From Streptomyces sp. NRRL WC-3618 (GTDB taxonomy: Bacteria > Actinomycetota > Actinomycetes > Streptomycetales > Streptomycetaceae), in assembly GCF_001280005.1 (NCBI RefSeq), contig NZ_LGDW01000043.1:1-22366 (forward strand): DNA of 22,366 nucleotides, in the 5' to 3' direction. The stretch's first letter is position 1. Each line of letters starts with the position of its first letter. A program made the position numbers and the translations under genes. Below, piece by piece: positions 8,748 to 15,331 of this stretch. The notes below the pieces were generated by a model, which saw nothing but the letters and a program-made list of their open reading frames with translations, had not been told where the DNA came from and ran no database searches.

Positions 8748-8753
8748 TAATAT
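8748..8753 (+). promoter_or_regulatory. Possible -10 hexamer TAATAT after afsR
   Basis: A TAATAT lies 22 bp past the afsR stop. It fits a -10 element but I find no convincing -35 at 16-19 bp upstream, so this is only a candidate. Confidence 0.2.
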
Positions 8754-8768
8754 CCGGACCGACGCGAC

Positions 8769-8802
8769 CGTTCATCGTTCGTTTATCGCCGTCCGGCAGG
8801 CT
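8769..8802 (+). promoter_or_regulatory. Probable AfsR/SARP (or PHO-box-like) site and afsS promoter
   Basis: CGTTCATCG (8769-8777) and CGTTTATCG (8780-8788) are direct repeats matching at 8 of 9 bases with an 11-bp period, the spacing typical of SARP binding sites and of PhoP boxes. The second copy ends 8 bp before a weak -10 candidate CAGGCT (8797-8802), the geometry expected when a SARP replaces a poor -35. Position between afsR and afsS matches the known AfsR target in S. coelicolor. Confidence 0.65.
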
Positions 8803-8849
8803 CGTCCCTGTCGAGCCGTCGCGTCGGGGGGCAGGCGGAACGACAGGGG

Positions 8850-8876
8850 GGCCGGACCTCTTGAGGTGAACCGGCC
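8850..8876 (+). other. First hairpin of the afsS leader
   Basis: GGCCGG (8850-8855) pairs with CCGGCC (8871-8876). An inner ACCTC/GAGGT can extend the stem with a small bulge. It lies between the proposed promoter and the terminator hairpin. Confidence 0.4.
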
Positions 8877-8878
8877 CA

Positions 8879-8927
8879 GGGGCCCGTCCCGCAGTCCGCG
8901 GGGGAGTCGCGGGACGGGCCCCGTTTT
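8879..8927 (+). terminator. Strong intrinsic terminator or attenuator between afsR and the AfsS-like gene
   Basis: The arms 8879-8892 and 8909-8922 are perfectly complementary over 14 GC-rich bases, with a 16-nt loop, followed by GTTTT. It will terminate afsR transcription. It also lies downstream of the proposed afsS promoter and only 31 bp before the start codon, so transcripts into that gene must pass it. Confidence 0.8.
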
Positions 8928-8957
8928 CCACCAGTCACCATTCAGGGGAGAGAGCAG

Positions 8958-9158
8958 ATGAGCGACACAGTCAAGCCGACCGACGTCCACGCGACGAGCG
9001 AGCCGGCCACCGCCACCACGCTGAGCGACGTGCACGCGACGACCGAGCCGGCCAAGAAGACCAAGGCCACGGCGACGATCCTGGGCGACGTCCACGCGAC
9101 GACGGAACCGACGACCACCAAGCCGGACGACGTCCACGCGACGGGCGAAACGGCCTGA
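8958..9158 (+). CDS. afsS: AfsS-like small repeat protein ('sigma-like protein')
   Basis: A 66-residue hydrophilic protein preceded by a clear GGGGAGAGAG ribosome site. It consists of four repeats built on DVHAT followed by a small residue and usually EP: residues 9-13, 24-28, 44-48 and 58-62. It is rich in Thr, Ala and Pro, with no membrane segment, signal peptide or cysteine. AfsS of S. coelicolor is 63 residues, lies directly downstream of afsR, and carries tandem T-x-x-D-N-H-M-P repeats; here the core is D-V-H-A-T. Position plus repeat architecture make it the AfsS counterpart with a diverged motif. AfsS pleiotropically stimulates antibiotic production, by a mechanism not settled to my knowledge. 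Expression is probably driven by AfsR from the direct repeat at 8769-8788 and limited by the leader hairpin. An alternative reading, a multi-unit peptide precursor, cannot be excluded. Confidence 0.8.
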   Translation: MSDTVKPTDVHATSEPATATTLSDVHATTEPAKKTKATATILGDVHATTEPTTTKPDDVHATGETA

Positions 9159-9207
9159 GCCGTCGGCTCCGCCCCAACTCAACAGACGTACGACCTACGC
9201 ACGGGGA

Positions 9208-9254
9208 ACGACCGCGGTGGCGCGGAGGGGGAGCCATCGCGGTCGTCGTGTTTT
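9208..9254 (+). terminator. Intrinsic terminator after the AfsS-like gene
   Basis: The arms 9208-9221 and 9233-9246 form a 14-bp stem with one G-U pair and an 11-nt loop; TTTT at 9251-9254 follows. It is 50 bp past the stop codon. Confidence 0.75.
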
Positions 9255-9315
9255 CGGGGCGAGCCAGGCACACCGCGCGGCTGGATGACACGTTCGTGGA
9301 ACCATCCCGGCCGTA

Positions 9316-9346
9316 TTGACGTGCAGGTATGGGGAGTGCCTGGGAT
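9316..9346 (+). promoter_or_regulatory. Possible promoter of the XRE-type membrane regulator
   Basis: TTGACG at 9316-9321 and TGGGAT at 9341-9346 are separated by 19 bp, about 40 bp before the proposed ATG. The -35 is good, the -10 weak. The remaining intergenic sequence (9255-9315) shows nothing else I recognise. Confidence 0.35.
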
Positions 9347-9384
9347 GCCGTCCCGTATCGGGACATGACTGCGCAGGCCGGCAG

Positions 9385-10647
9385 ATGGATGCGAGTACGG
9401 ACCGCATGGACGCAATCCACGATGACGTAGCGGAGTTCGCGTTGCTGCTGACGCGTCTGAAGGCGCGCACAGACCGCAGCTACTCGGCGCTGGCTCACCG
9501 TTTGGGCATGAATGCCTCCACGCTGCACCGCTACTGCGCCGGAGAGTCGGTTCCCCTGGACTTCACCAGGATCGAGCGGTTCGCCGCCCTCTGCGGGGCA
9601 TCCCCCGAGGAGCGCGTGGAGTTGCACCGCCGGTGGATCCTGGCAGTCGCGGAACGGCAACGACCACGCCCCTCCGCTGCCCGGCGGGCACCGGCGCCCC
9701 ACGACGCCACGAGCACCGCCGTATCGGCCGCGTCGGCCGCATCCACGAGTCACAGCAGCCCGGTGGACGAGGCACGGGAGCCAGTTTCGCCGGCCGACCG
9801 GCGGCCCCACACCGGGCTCCCCCGAAGACGACCCGTGCGATCGATGGCCCTGGGGGCATTGATCGTCGTCGCGCTCGCCGGCCTCACCACATCCGCTGCC
9901 GGACCCCCCGCCGATGGCGGTGAGTCGTCGCCCTCCGCCCGCACCACACCGAATGTCCCAGCACCGGCCGCGCGCGGCGGCGACATGGTCCCGGCGTCGG
10001 CCCCGCTCACCTGGACGGCCGACTCCCATCTCTGGCAACTCGAATGCGACCACGACTACGTCATCGCCAAGCCACCTCAGGAGGTCCCGCCGCCACCGAC
10101 CCCGGCGGACGCCGAGGTGTGGGCCACGTCCCAACAGGCGGTACACGGAAGGACCACCAACCTGCGGATCTCGGTACAAGGACGCGGCTCCGCCGCCGTC
10201 GTCCTGGAGGCACTGCATGTGCGCGTGGTCAACCGCACCACGCCCGGCGTCCGCCGGGGCATCGCCTACTCCATGTACGAAGGCTGCGGCGCCATCCTCA
10301 TCCCCCGCTACTTCTCCGTGAACCTCGACGCGCACCGGCCCCTGGCCCGGTCGATGCCCGGCAACGACCCGGGCAGACCGGTCACCGCGGTCGACTTCCC
10401 CTACCAGGTGTCCCTGCGGGAACCGGAGGTCCTGCTGGTCTCCGCACGCACCGAGTCCTGCACCTGCGACTGGTACCTCGACCTCGACTGGTCCTCACAG
10501 GGCCGGACCGGCACGGTGCGCATCGACGACCACGGCCGCCCGTTCCGCACCACCAGCATCAAGGGGCTACCGCACTACTGGTACCGCGACCCCCGAGGCT
10601 GGATCCCCATGACCACCACCTACGACAAGACGGAAACCGGCGGCTGA
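9385..10647 (+). CDS. XRE-family HTH protein with single transmembrane segment and extracytoplasmic domain
   Basis: A 420-residue protein with a cytoplasmic helix-turn-helix of lambda-repressor type (about 16-77; SYSALAHRLGMNASTLHRYC contains the helices), a Pro/Ala/Ser-rich linker ending in RRRPVR, one membrane helix (about 153-172) and an external domain of about 245 residues. The outer part holds four cysteines (in LECDHD, YEGCGA and SCTCDW) that may form disulfides, and many aromatic residues. The arrangement suggests a one-component sensor passing an external signal to a DNA-binding domain. I do not recognise the external domain. The start is uncertain: ATG 9385 and ATG 9406 are both in frame with weak ribosome sites; a TTG at 9316 seems to be part of a promoter instead. 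It converges on the DUF4232 gene, 56 bp apart. Confidence 0.72.
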   Translation: MDASTDRMDAIHDDVAEFALLLTRLKARTDRSYSALAHRLGMNASTLHRYCAGESVPLDFTRIERFAALCGASPEERVELHRRWILAVAERQRPRPSAARRAPAPHDATSTAVSAASAASTSHSSPVDEAREPVSPADRRPHTGLPRRRPVRSMALGALIVVALAGLTTSAAGPPADGGESSPSARTTPNVPAPAARGGDMVPASAPLTWTADSHLWQLECDHDYVIAKPPQEVPPPPTPADAEVWATSQQAVHGRTTNLRISVQGRGSAAVVLEALHVRVVNRTTPGVRRGIAYSMYEGCGAILIPRYFSVNLDAHRPLARSMPGNDPGRPVTAVDFPYQVSLREPEVLLVSARTESCTCDWYLDLDWSSQGRTGTVRIDDHGRPFRTTSIKGLPHYWYRDPRGWIPMTTTYDKTETGG

Positions 10648-10703
10648 CGAAGCAACAGGCCGCCTGGACCTCGACCGCGGGCAGCGGTCCGTAGCGGGGT
10701 CCT

Positions 10704-11312
10704 TCACTTCGACATGATGAAATCCAGGGCGTACCCCGGAGCGGTCGTCCAGTAGGTGACACGCTGAAAATCGTTCGCGTACAACGTCTCGACGGGCATG
10801 GGGACATCGATCGGCCTGCCCGCGCTGCTGCCGGGCTTGCGACCCTGGAGGCGGAGGGTGATGCTCTTCGCCTCGTACTCGTCCATGGGGCCGTTGACGA
10901 GCAGAGCCGCATACGCCTCCTCACCCGGAGCGAGGGTGACGGGCACCCCGGGGTTCGGGTCGCTCTCCTTGATCACGGGGGCCGTGGTCCGACCGGCACC
11001 AAGTCGCACGAGCGGGTAGCGGTAGAGGTCGCACTTCTTGTCGCCGGCGTTCTGGACGATGAGGAGGAGGTGCCTGGCGTCCTCGCTGTCCGCGGGCTCC
11101 TTCACGGCGGACACCCCGAGGACCTCCTGAGAGCAGGCGGCCACGGTGCTCTTGGCGCCGGCGCCCGGGCGGTGCGTCCCCGCGTGCTGGGCCTTCCCAC
11201 TGATCGTCTGCGGCCCGGTGGCGGCTGCCTGTGCCGACACACCCCACCCAAGAGCCAGGACGAGGCCCGCGGACACGGCCACCCGGCGGCTCACAAGGGA
11301 CTTCACGTTCAT
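10704..11312 (-). CDS. Secreted DUF4232 family protein
   Basis: A 202-residue exported protein. The N-terminus has SRR, a hydrophobic core and an AQA cleavage motif near residue 29, so mature protein begins around residue 30. The remainder is a DUF4232-like beta-rich domain with the usual cysteine pair (C60 and C94, probably a disulfide), a YPLV segment and LAPGEEAYAALL, which this family shows as an immunoglobulin-like fold. The function of DUF4232 proteins is not known; many are lipoproteins or secreted in Streptomyces. The ATG is supported by AAAGGAA 8 nt upstream. It is a single gene converging on the membrane regulator, and the upstream 400 bp is otherwise gene-poor. Confidence 0.85.
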   Translation of the reverse strand: MNVKSLVSRRVAVSAGLVLALGWGVSAQAAATGPQTISGKAQHAGTHRPGAGAKSTVAACSQEVLGVSAVKEPADSEDARHLLLIVQNAGDKKCDLYRYPLVRLGAGRTTAPVIKESDPNPGVPVTLAPGEEAYAALLVNGPMDEYEAKSITLRLQGRKPGSSAGRPIDVPMPVETLYANDFQRVTYWTTAPGYALDFIMSK

Positions 11313-11729
11313 CTGCGTGTTCCTTTTCTGATCGGAGAGAGGTCACACACGCGCCCTCGGCAACCCTGCGGATCAAGGTGTGTGCCCAGGCGGTCGGCCG
11401 CTTCAGCCGGTGCGACGGCCACAGCATCGGATGCCTCGTGGACCTGGCACAACAGCCACCGCGCACCTGGGACGATGGGACATCTCACCCCCGATGACCT
11501 GCGGAAACACGGAAGCCTGGGATGTCGATGTGGGATAGGCGCCCCCCCCTGGGGCGGTCCCCGAGAGCATGCGGTCGTGGGCGTCCCGGAAGTCGGCCCC
11601 GGTGGCGGCGGGCCGCTGAGACGGCCTACCCACACGCCCGATGACACGGCGGCCGCGGAGCACGTCCCCGCGGCTGCCGCCGTATGTGCCTGAACCGGTG
11701 CGGTGAGCCGGCGCCATCAGTCGTTGCCG
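11313..11729. other. Gene-poor stretch upstream of DUF4232
   Basis: No reading frame here shows a recognisable domain or a ribosome site with normal codon use; the overlapping frames on both strands look like GC-bias artefacts. It must contain the DUF4232 promoter at its left end. At 11647-11682 an imperfect GC-rich inverted repeat (GGCGGCCGCGG facing CCGCGGCTGCCGCC) could form a hairpin but has no T run. The rest could be decayed DNA linked to the deletion scar next door. Confidence 0.45.
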
Positions 11730-11900
11730 TCAGCCCAGTTGCAGCCGGTCGGCCAGTCCGGCGGCGGTGAAGGCGGCCACGATGTCGGCACGGCTTTCGG
11801 TGAAGTGGGCCCAGCTGTCGCAGTGGACGGGCACCACCCGGCGCGCTCCGAGGATCGTGGCCGCTTCGGCGGCCTGAACGCTGTCGAGGACGAGCAGCCT
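11730..11900 (-). pseudogene. C-terminal remnant of a metallo-beta-lactamase-fold hydrolase
   Basis: About 57 codons ending in TGA encode a C-terminal end typical of UlaG-like MBL-fold proteins: an AAEAATILGARRVVPVH strand-helix with the final metal-ligand histidine, then WAHFTE and AAGLADRL. Everything N-terminal, including the HxHxDH metal motif, is missing, and a stop in the same frame lies at 11931-11933. Homology fades upstream of about 11900, which I take as the break point. A fragment this size cannot be an active hydrolase. Confidence 0.65.
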
Positions 11901-11904
11901 CGCC

Positions 11905-12036
11905 GCCTGCGGCTCCGCCCCCTGCACGCGCTATCTCCTGCGCACCGGCCGCCGCCACTGGTGCTCCACCCGCTGCGGCGACCGCGCTCGCGCGGCCCGC
12001 GCCTACGCCCGGCGCACCCAGCCCGCCTCCCCCTGA
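11905..12036 (+). pseudogene. C-terminal remnant of a CGNR zinc-finger protein
   Basis: The plus-strand frame through 11908 reads a zinc finger of the CGNR type: CGSAPC (11908-11925), then LRTGRRHWCSTRCGDRARAA, followed by TGA at 12034-12036. Cysteine pairs and the WCS-x-x-CG core match the C-terminal finger of CGNR/ABATE-domain regulators. The long N-terminal ABATE domain is absent and no start with a ribosome site exists. It overlaps the last 34 bases of the acyl-CoA ligase gene on the other strand. Confidence 0.6.
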
Positions 12037-13616
12037 ACTCCCTCCCGCAACTCCCCCTTGACCACCTTCCCGCTCGCGTTCCGGGGCAGCCCGCCCACGA
12101 ACTCCACCGCCCTCGGCACCTTGTAGTTCGCCATCTCGCGTCGCGCCCAGGCGATCAGGTCGTCCCCCGTCAGGCTCGCCCCCGGCCGTCGCACCACGTA
12201 CGCCTTCCCGACCTCCCCGAGGCGCGCGTCCGGGACGCCGATCACCGCCACGTCCGCCACATCCGGGTGCAGGCCGAGCTGCTGCTCTATCTCCGCCGGG
12301 TAGGCGTTGAAGCCGCCGACGATGAACATGTCCTTGAGTCGGTCGGTGATCCGCAGGTTGCCGTCGGCGTCCAGCACGCCCACGTCCCCTGTCCTCAACC
12401 AGCCTTCTCCCGTGACGACTTCGGCCGTGGCGTCCGCGTCCTCGAAGTAGCCCCGCATCACGTTGAAGCCCCGCACCAGCACCTCCCCGGGCTCGCCCAC
12501 CGGCGCCTCCACCCGCACCTCGACCCCCGGAATCGCCCTTCCGGACGTCGACGCGATCACCGGCGCCGCGTCACCCCGGCGGCACATCGTGACGATCCCG
12601 CTCGCCTCGGACAGCCCGTACGCCGTCAGGACGGTGGCCACGTCCAGTTCCGTGCGCAACCGTTCCACCAGCCGCAACGGCACCACCGCCGCGCCCGTCA
12701 CCACCAGTCGCAGGCTCGACAGGTCGTACGCGTCCCGGGACGGGTGGTCCAGGACGGACTGGAGCAGGGTCGGCGGGCCGGGGAGGACCGACACCCGCTC
12801 CGCCGCCACGTTCGCCAGTACCGTGTCGACGTTGAACACCGGCTGCGGGATCACCGTCGCGCCCCGCATCAGGCAGGCCAGCACCCCCGCCTTGTAGCCG
12901 AACGTGTGGAAGAACGGGTTCACGACGAGATAGCGGTCCCCTTCCCGCAGGCCCGCCAGCTCGCTCCAGATCTCGTACGCGCGCAGCGACTGCGCATGGG
13001 TGATCACGGCCCCCTTCGGCCGTCCCGTCGTGCCGGACGTGAAGACGATGTCCGAGGGATCGGAGCCCTCCACCGCCTCCGCCCGCGCCCGCACGACCGC
13101 CGGGTCGATCCCCTCGCCGCCCGCCAGGAAGTCCTTCCACGTACGGAACTCAGCCGGCGCGTCCTCCCCCAGCACCACCACGTCCGTCAGTCCGGGAAGC
13201 CCCGGCAGGGGACCCTCGCCGTCGCCACGCCCGGCAGCCCTCCGCAGGGAGGCCACGTACGACGTGCCCAGGAACGTCCCCGTCACGAACAGCAACTTGG
13301 CCCGGCTGCGCGCCAGTACGTACGCCGCCTCCGTCCCCTTGAAGCGCGTGTTCAGCGGCACGAGGACCGCGCCGGCCGACACCGCGCCCAGCGCGGACAC
13401 CATCCAGTCGAGGGAGTTGGGCGCCCAGATCGCCACCCGGTCGCCGGCCACCACCCCGCTCGCGACACAGGCCGCCGCCGCGCGTTCCACCCGCGCGCCC
13501 AACTCCGTGTACGAGACGCGCGTACGGCCGTCCACGACCGCCTCGGTGTCGCCGTACCGCTTCACCGCCGCCCGGACCAGCCCCGGAATGCTGCCCCACT
13601 CCACGTCACCGCACAC
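12003..13616 (-). CDS. FadD3-like acyl-CoA synthetase (ANL superfamily)
   Basis: A 537-residue adenylate-forming ligase that should activate a carboxylic acid to its CoA thioester via an acyl-AMP. The motifs are complete: P-loop TSGTTGRPKG (193-202), YGLSE (333-337), TGD (409-411), ITDRLKDMFIVGG (423-435) and the C-terminal catalytic lysine in ASGKVVK (K517). The middle part (NPFFHTFGYKAGVLACL, LPGPPTLLQSVLDHP, LTAYGLSEASG) closely resembles mycobacterial FadD3, the ligase for the steroid C/D-ring acid HIP, as I remember that sequence. This suggests a polycyclic or alicyclic propionate-type substrate, but other steroid genes are not visible. GTG 13616 is supported by GGGGAGG 6 nt upstream. 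It is divergent from the thiolase operon and shares its operators, so the two are likely co-regulated and act in one pathway. Confidence 0.87.
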   Translation of the reverse strand: MCGDVEWGSIPGLVRAAVKRYGDTEAVVDGRTRVSYTELGARVERAAAACVASGVVAGDRVAIWAPNSLDWMVSALGAVSAGAVLVPLNTRFKGTEAAYVLARSRAKLLFVTGTFLGTSYVASLRRAAGRGDGEGPLPGLPGLTDVVVLGEDAPAEFRTWKDFLAGGEGIDPAVVRARAEAVEGSDPSDIVFTSGTTGRPKGAVITHAQSLRAYEIWSELAGLREGDRYLVVNPFFHTFGYKAGVLACLMRGATVIPQPVFNVDTVLANVAAERVSVLPGPPTLLQSVLDHPSRDAYDLSSLRLVVTGAAVVPLRLVERLRTELDVATVLTAYGLSEASGIVTMCRRGDAAPVIASTSGRAIPGVEVRVEAPVGEPGEVLVRGFNVMRGYFEDADATAEVVTGEGWLRTGDVGVLDADGNLRITDRLKDMFIVGGFNAYPAEIEQQLGLHPDVADVAVIGVPDARLGEVGKAYVVRRPGASLTGDDLIAWARREMANYKVPRAVEFVGGLPRNASGKVVKGELREGVQGEAGWVRRA

Positions 13617-13651
13617 CGCGAGCCTCCCCGCAACACCTCACCGCACAAGAG

Positions 13652-13666
13652 CTGACTGACCGTCAG
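13652..13666. promoter_or_regulatory. Operator O2: CTGACTGACCGTCAG
   Basis: An inverted repeat CTGAC-N5-GTCAG one base different from O1 at 5523-5537. It covers the proposed -35 of the thiolase operon (CTGACT, 13652-13657) and the edge of the ligase -10 (13665-13670). Confidence 0.65.
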
Positions 13667-13680
13667 ATTAGCTGTAACCT
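13652..13680 (+). promoter_or_regulatory. Promoter of the thiolase operon: CTGACT, 17 bp, TAACCT
   Basis: The -35 is 13652-13657 and the -10 is 13675-13680. The predicted start near 13687 leaves a leader of about 40 nt holding GGAGG at 13711-13715. Confidence 0.55.
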
Positions 13681-13693
13681 GACGCCCTGTCAG
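13665..13693 (-). promoter_or_regulatory. Promoter of the acyl-CoA ligase: CTGACA, 17 bp, TAATCT
   Basis: On the minus strand the -35 is 13693-13688 (5 of 6 consensus bases) and the -10 is 13670-13665. It overlaps the thiolase promoter almost completely, so one bound repressor would affect both directions. Confidence 0.6.
13679..13693. promoter_or_regulatory. Operator O3: CTGACGCCCTGTCAG
   Basis: A second CTGAC-N5-GTCAG inverted repeat whose centre is 27 bp from that of O2. It covers the ligase -35 and touches the thiolase -10. Confidence 0.55.
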
Positions 13694-13726
13694 CAGCCGG
13701 GCACTCGCGCGGAGGTGTGTGCAGTC

Positions 13727-14911
13727 ATGGCAGTCGCACCAGTTATGGCCGGTAGCGGGGACGTCACCGGGATCAAGGACGCCACCGCCATCGCCGGGAT
13801 CGGACAGACCCCCTTCGCCCGTCAACTCCCCGAGAGTGAACGTACGTTGGCGTGCCGGGCGATTCTCGCCGCGCTCGACGACGCGGGCATCGCCCCGGCC
13901 GAGGTCGACGCCCTCGCCTCCTACACCATGGAGGAGACCGACGAGGTCGAGGTCGCCAAGGCGCTCGGCCTCGGAGACCTCACCTATTTCTCCAAGGTCG
14001 GCTACGGCGGCGGCGGTTCCTGCGCCACCGTCGCCCATCTCGCCGCCGCGATAGCCAGCGGGCAGGCCACGGTCGGCGTCGCCTGGAGGTCGCGGAAGAG
14101 AGGCTCCGGGCCCCGCCCGTGGCGCAACACCACCGCCCAACTTCCCACCCCCGCGCAGTGGACGCGCCCCTTCGGGCTCCTGCGGCCCTCCGACGAGATC
14201 GCGATGCTCACGCGCCGCCACATGCACGAGTACGGCACGACCCGCGACCACCTCTTCAACGTCGCCCTCGCCTGCCGCAACCGGGCGAACCAGAACCCGG
14301 CCGCGATCATGTACGACCGTCCACTCACCCGCGAGATGTACATGACCTCCCGCTGGATCAGTGAGCCGCTGTGTCTGTTCGACAACTGCCTGGAGACCGA
14401 CGGGGCGTTGGCCTGTGTCGTCGTGTCGGCGGAGCGGGCGCGGGACTGCCGGCGCGCCCCCGTCTACATCCACTCCGCCGCCCAGGGCCTGCCCGCCCAG
14501 CACCACGGGATGGTCAACTACTGGAACGACGACCCGCTGACCGGCCCGGCCTGGACAGCCGCCCGACACCTGTGGAAACACGCCGACTTCACCCCCGACG
14601 ACGTCCAAGTGGCGCAGATCTACGACGCGTTCACCGCCCTCATCCCCCTCTCCCTGGAGGGCTACGGCTTCTGCGGACGCGGTGAGGGCGGCGCGTTCAC
14701 CGAGTCAGGCGCCCTGGAGATCGGCGGCCGGCTGCCGATGAACACCGGCGGGGGCGGCCTCAGCGAAGCGTACGTCCACGGCTTCAACCTCATCACCGAG
14801 GGCGTGCGACAACTGCGCGGCACCAGCACCGCCCAGGTCCCCGGCGCCGCCACCTGCCTGGTCACCGCGGGCGAGGGCGTCCCCACCTCCGCCCTTCTGC
14901 TGAGGAGCTGA
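13727..14911 (+). CDS. Thiolase-like lipid-transfer protein / Ltp2-type aldolase subunit
   Basis: A 394-residue protein of the SCP2-type thiolase superfamily, slightly short for a full thiolase, as is usual in the Ltp group. Visible features: GIGQTPFAR near the N-terminus, GYGGGGSCATVAH where a thiolase nucleophile would be (C99), a QIYDAFT segment (297-303) and a C-terminal GGGGLSEAYVHGFN (342-355). Ltp2-type proteins pair with a DUF35 protein to catalyse retro-aldol cleavage of beta-hydroxyacyl-CoA side chains rather than thiolysis, and the next gene is DUF35. Unlike many Ltp sequences this one keeps a cysteine at the nucleophile position, so thiolysis is still possible. I chose ATG 13727 since GGAGG at 13711-13715 precedes it by 11 nt; a GTG at 13715 overlaps that site and cannot use it. 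Confidence 0.85.
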   Translation: MAVAPVMAGSGDVTGIKDATAIAGIGQTPFARQLPESERTLACRAILAALDDAGIAPAEVDALASYTMEETDEVEVAKALGLGDLTYFSKVGYGGGGSCATVAHLAAAIASGQATVGVAWRSRKRGSGPRPWRNTTAQLPTPAQWTRPFGLLRPSDEIAMLTRRHMHEYGTTRDHLFNVALACRNRANQNPAAIMYDRPLTREMYMTSRWISEPLCLFDNCLETDGALACVVVSAERARDCRRAPVYIHSAAQGLPAQHHGMVNYWNDDPLTGPAWTAARHLWKHADFTPDDVQVAQIYDAFTALIPLSLEGYGFCGRGEGGAFTESGALEIGGRLPMNTGGGGLSEAYVHGFNLITEGVRQLRGTSTAQVPGAATCLVTAGEGVPTSALLLRS

Positions 14912-14914
14912 GAG

Positions 14915-15331
14915 ATGCTGACACCGGTCGTCGACGAAGACGGCGCCCCCTTCTGGGAGTACGCGGCCCGGGGCGAACTCCGCGTCCAGACCTGCGCCGA
15001 CTGCGCCGAACCCCGCTTCCCGCCCCGCCCCTGCTGCCCCCACTGCCAGTCCTTCGCGAGCGAGTGGCGGCCGGTCAGCGGACACGGACGCGTCTGGTCG
15101 TACGTCGTCCCGCACCCCCCGCTCCTCCCGGACTACGCCGAGCAGGCCCCGTACAACGTGATCGTCGTCGAGCTGGCGGACGCACCGCGCATCCGGCTGG
15201 TCGGCAACCTGGTGAGCGGGCCCGACGCACCCCTCAACTCCCTTCCCCCGGACCGGATTCGCATCGGCGCGCGGGTGCGGGTCGTCTTCTCCTCCACCGG
15301 GCTTCCGCAGTGGATCCTGGAGCGCCCGTGA
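14915..15331 (+). CDS. DUF35 zinc-ribbon/OB-fold protein, partner of the thiolase-like subunit
   Basis: A 138-residue protein with the standard DUF35 build: an N-terminal helix (DEDGAPFWEYAARGEL), a rubredoxin-like zinc ribbon with C27-x2-C30 and C41-x2-C44, then a C-terminal OB fold (about 50-135) rich in beta strands (RVWSYVVPHPP, YNVIVVELAD, IGARVRVVF). In steroid side-chain degradation DUF35 proteins bind Ltp2-type aldolases and form part of the acyl-CoA binding interface. The ATG is 3 bp after the thiolase stop, with GAGGAG in the end of that gene as ribosome site. Its stop overlaps the next start as GTGA. Such tight linkage supports a complex with the upstream gene product. Confidence 0.9.
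   Translation: MLTPVVDEDGAPFWEYAARGELRVQTCADCAEPRFPPRPCCPHCQSFASEWRPVSGHGRVWSYVVPHPPLLPDYAEQAPYNVIVVELADAPRIRLVGNLVSGPDAPLNSLPPDRIRIGARVRVVFSSTGLPQWILERP

Noticed and set aside
9345..9368. Seven-codon mini-ORF (MPSRIGT) with GGGGAG upstream
   Set aside because: It is too short to support, and there is no attenuator structure behind it; likely chance.
11703..13655. A 650-codon plus-strand frame over the acyl-CoA ligase
   Set aside because: Antisense shadow with His/Arg-rich low complexity; the ligase on the minus strand is complete.
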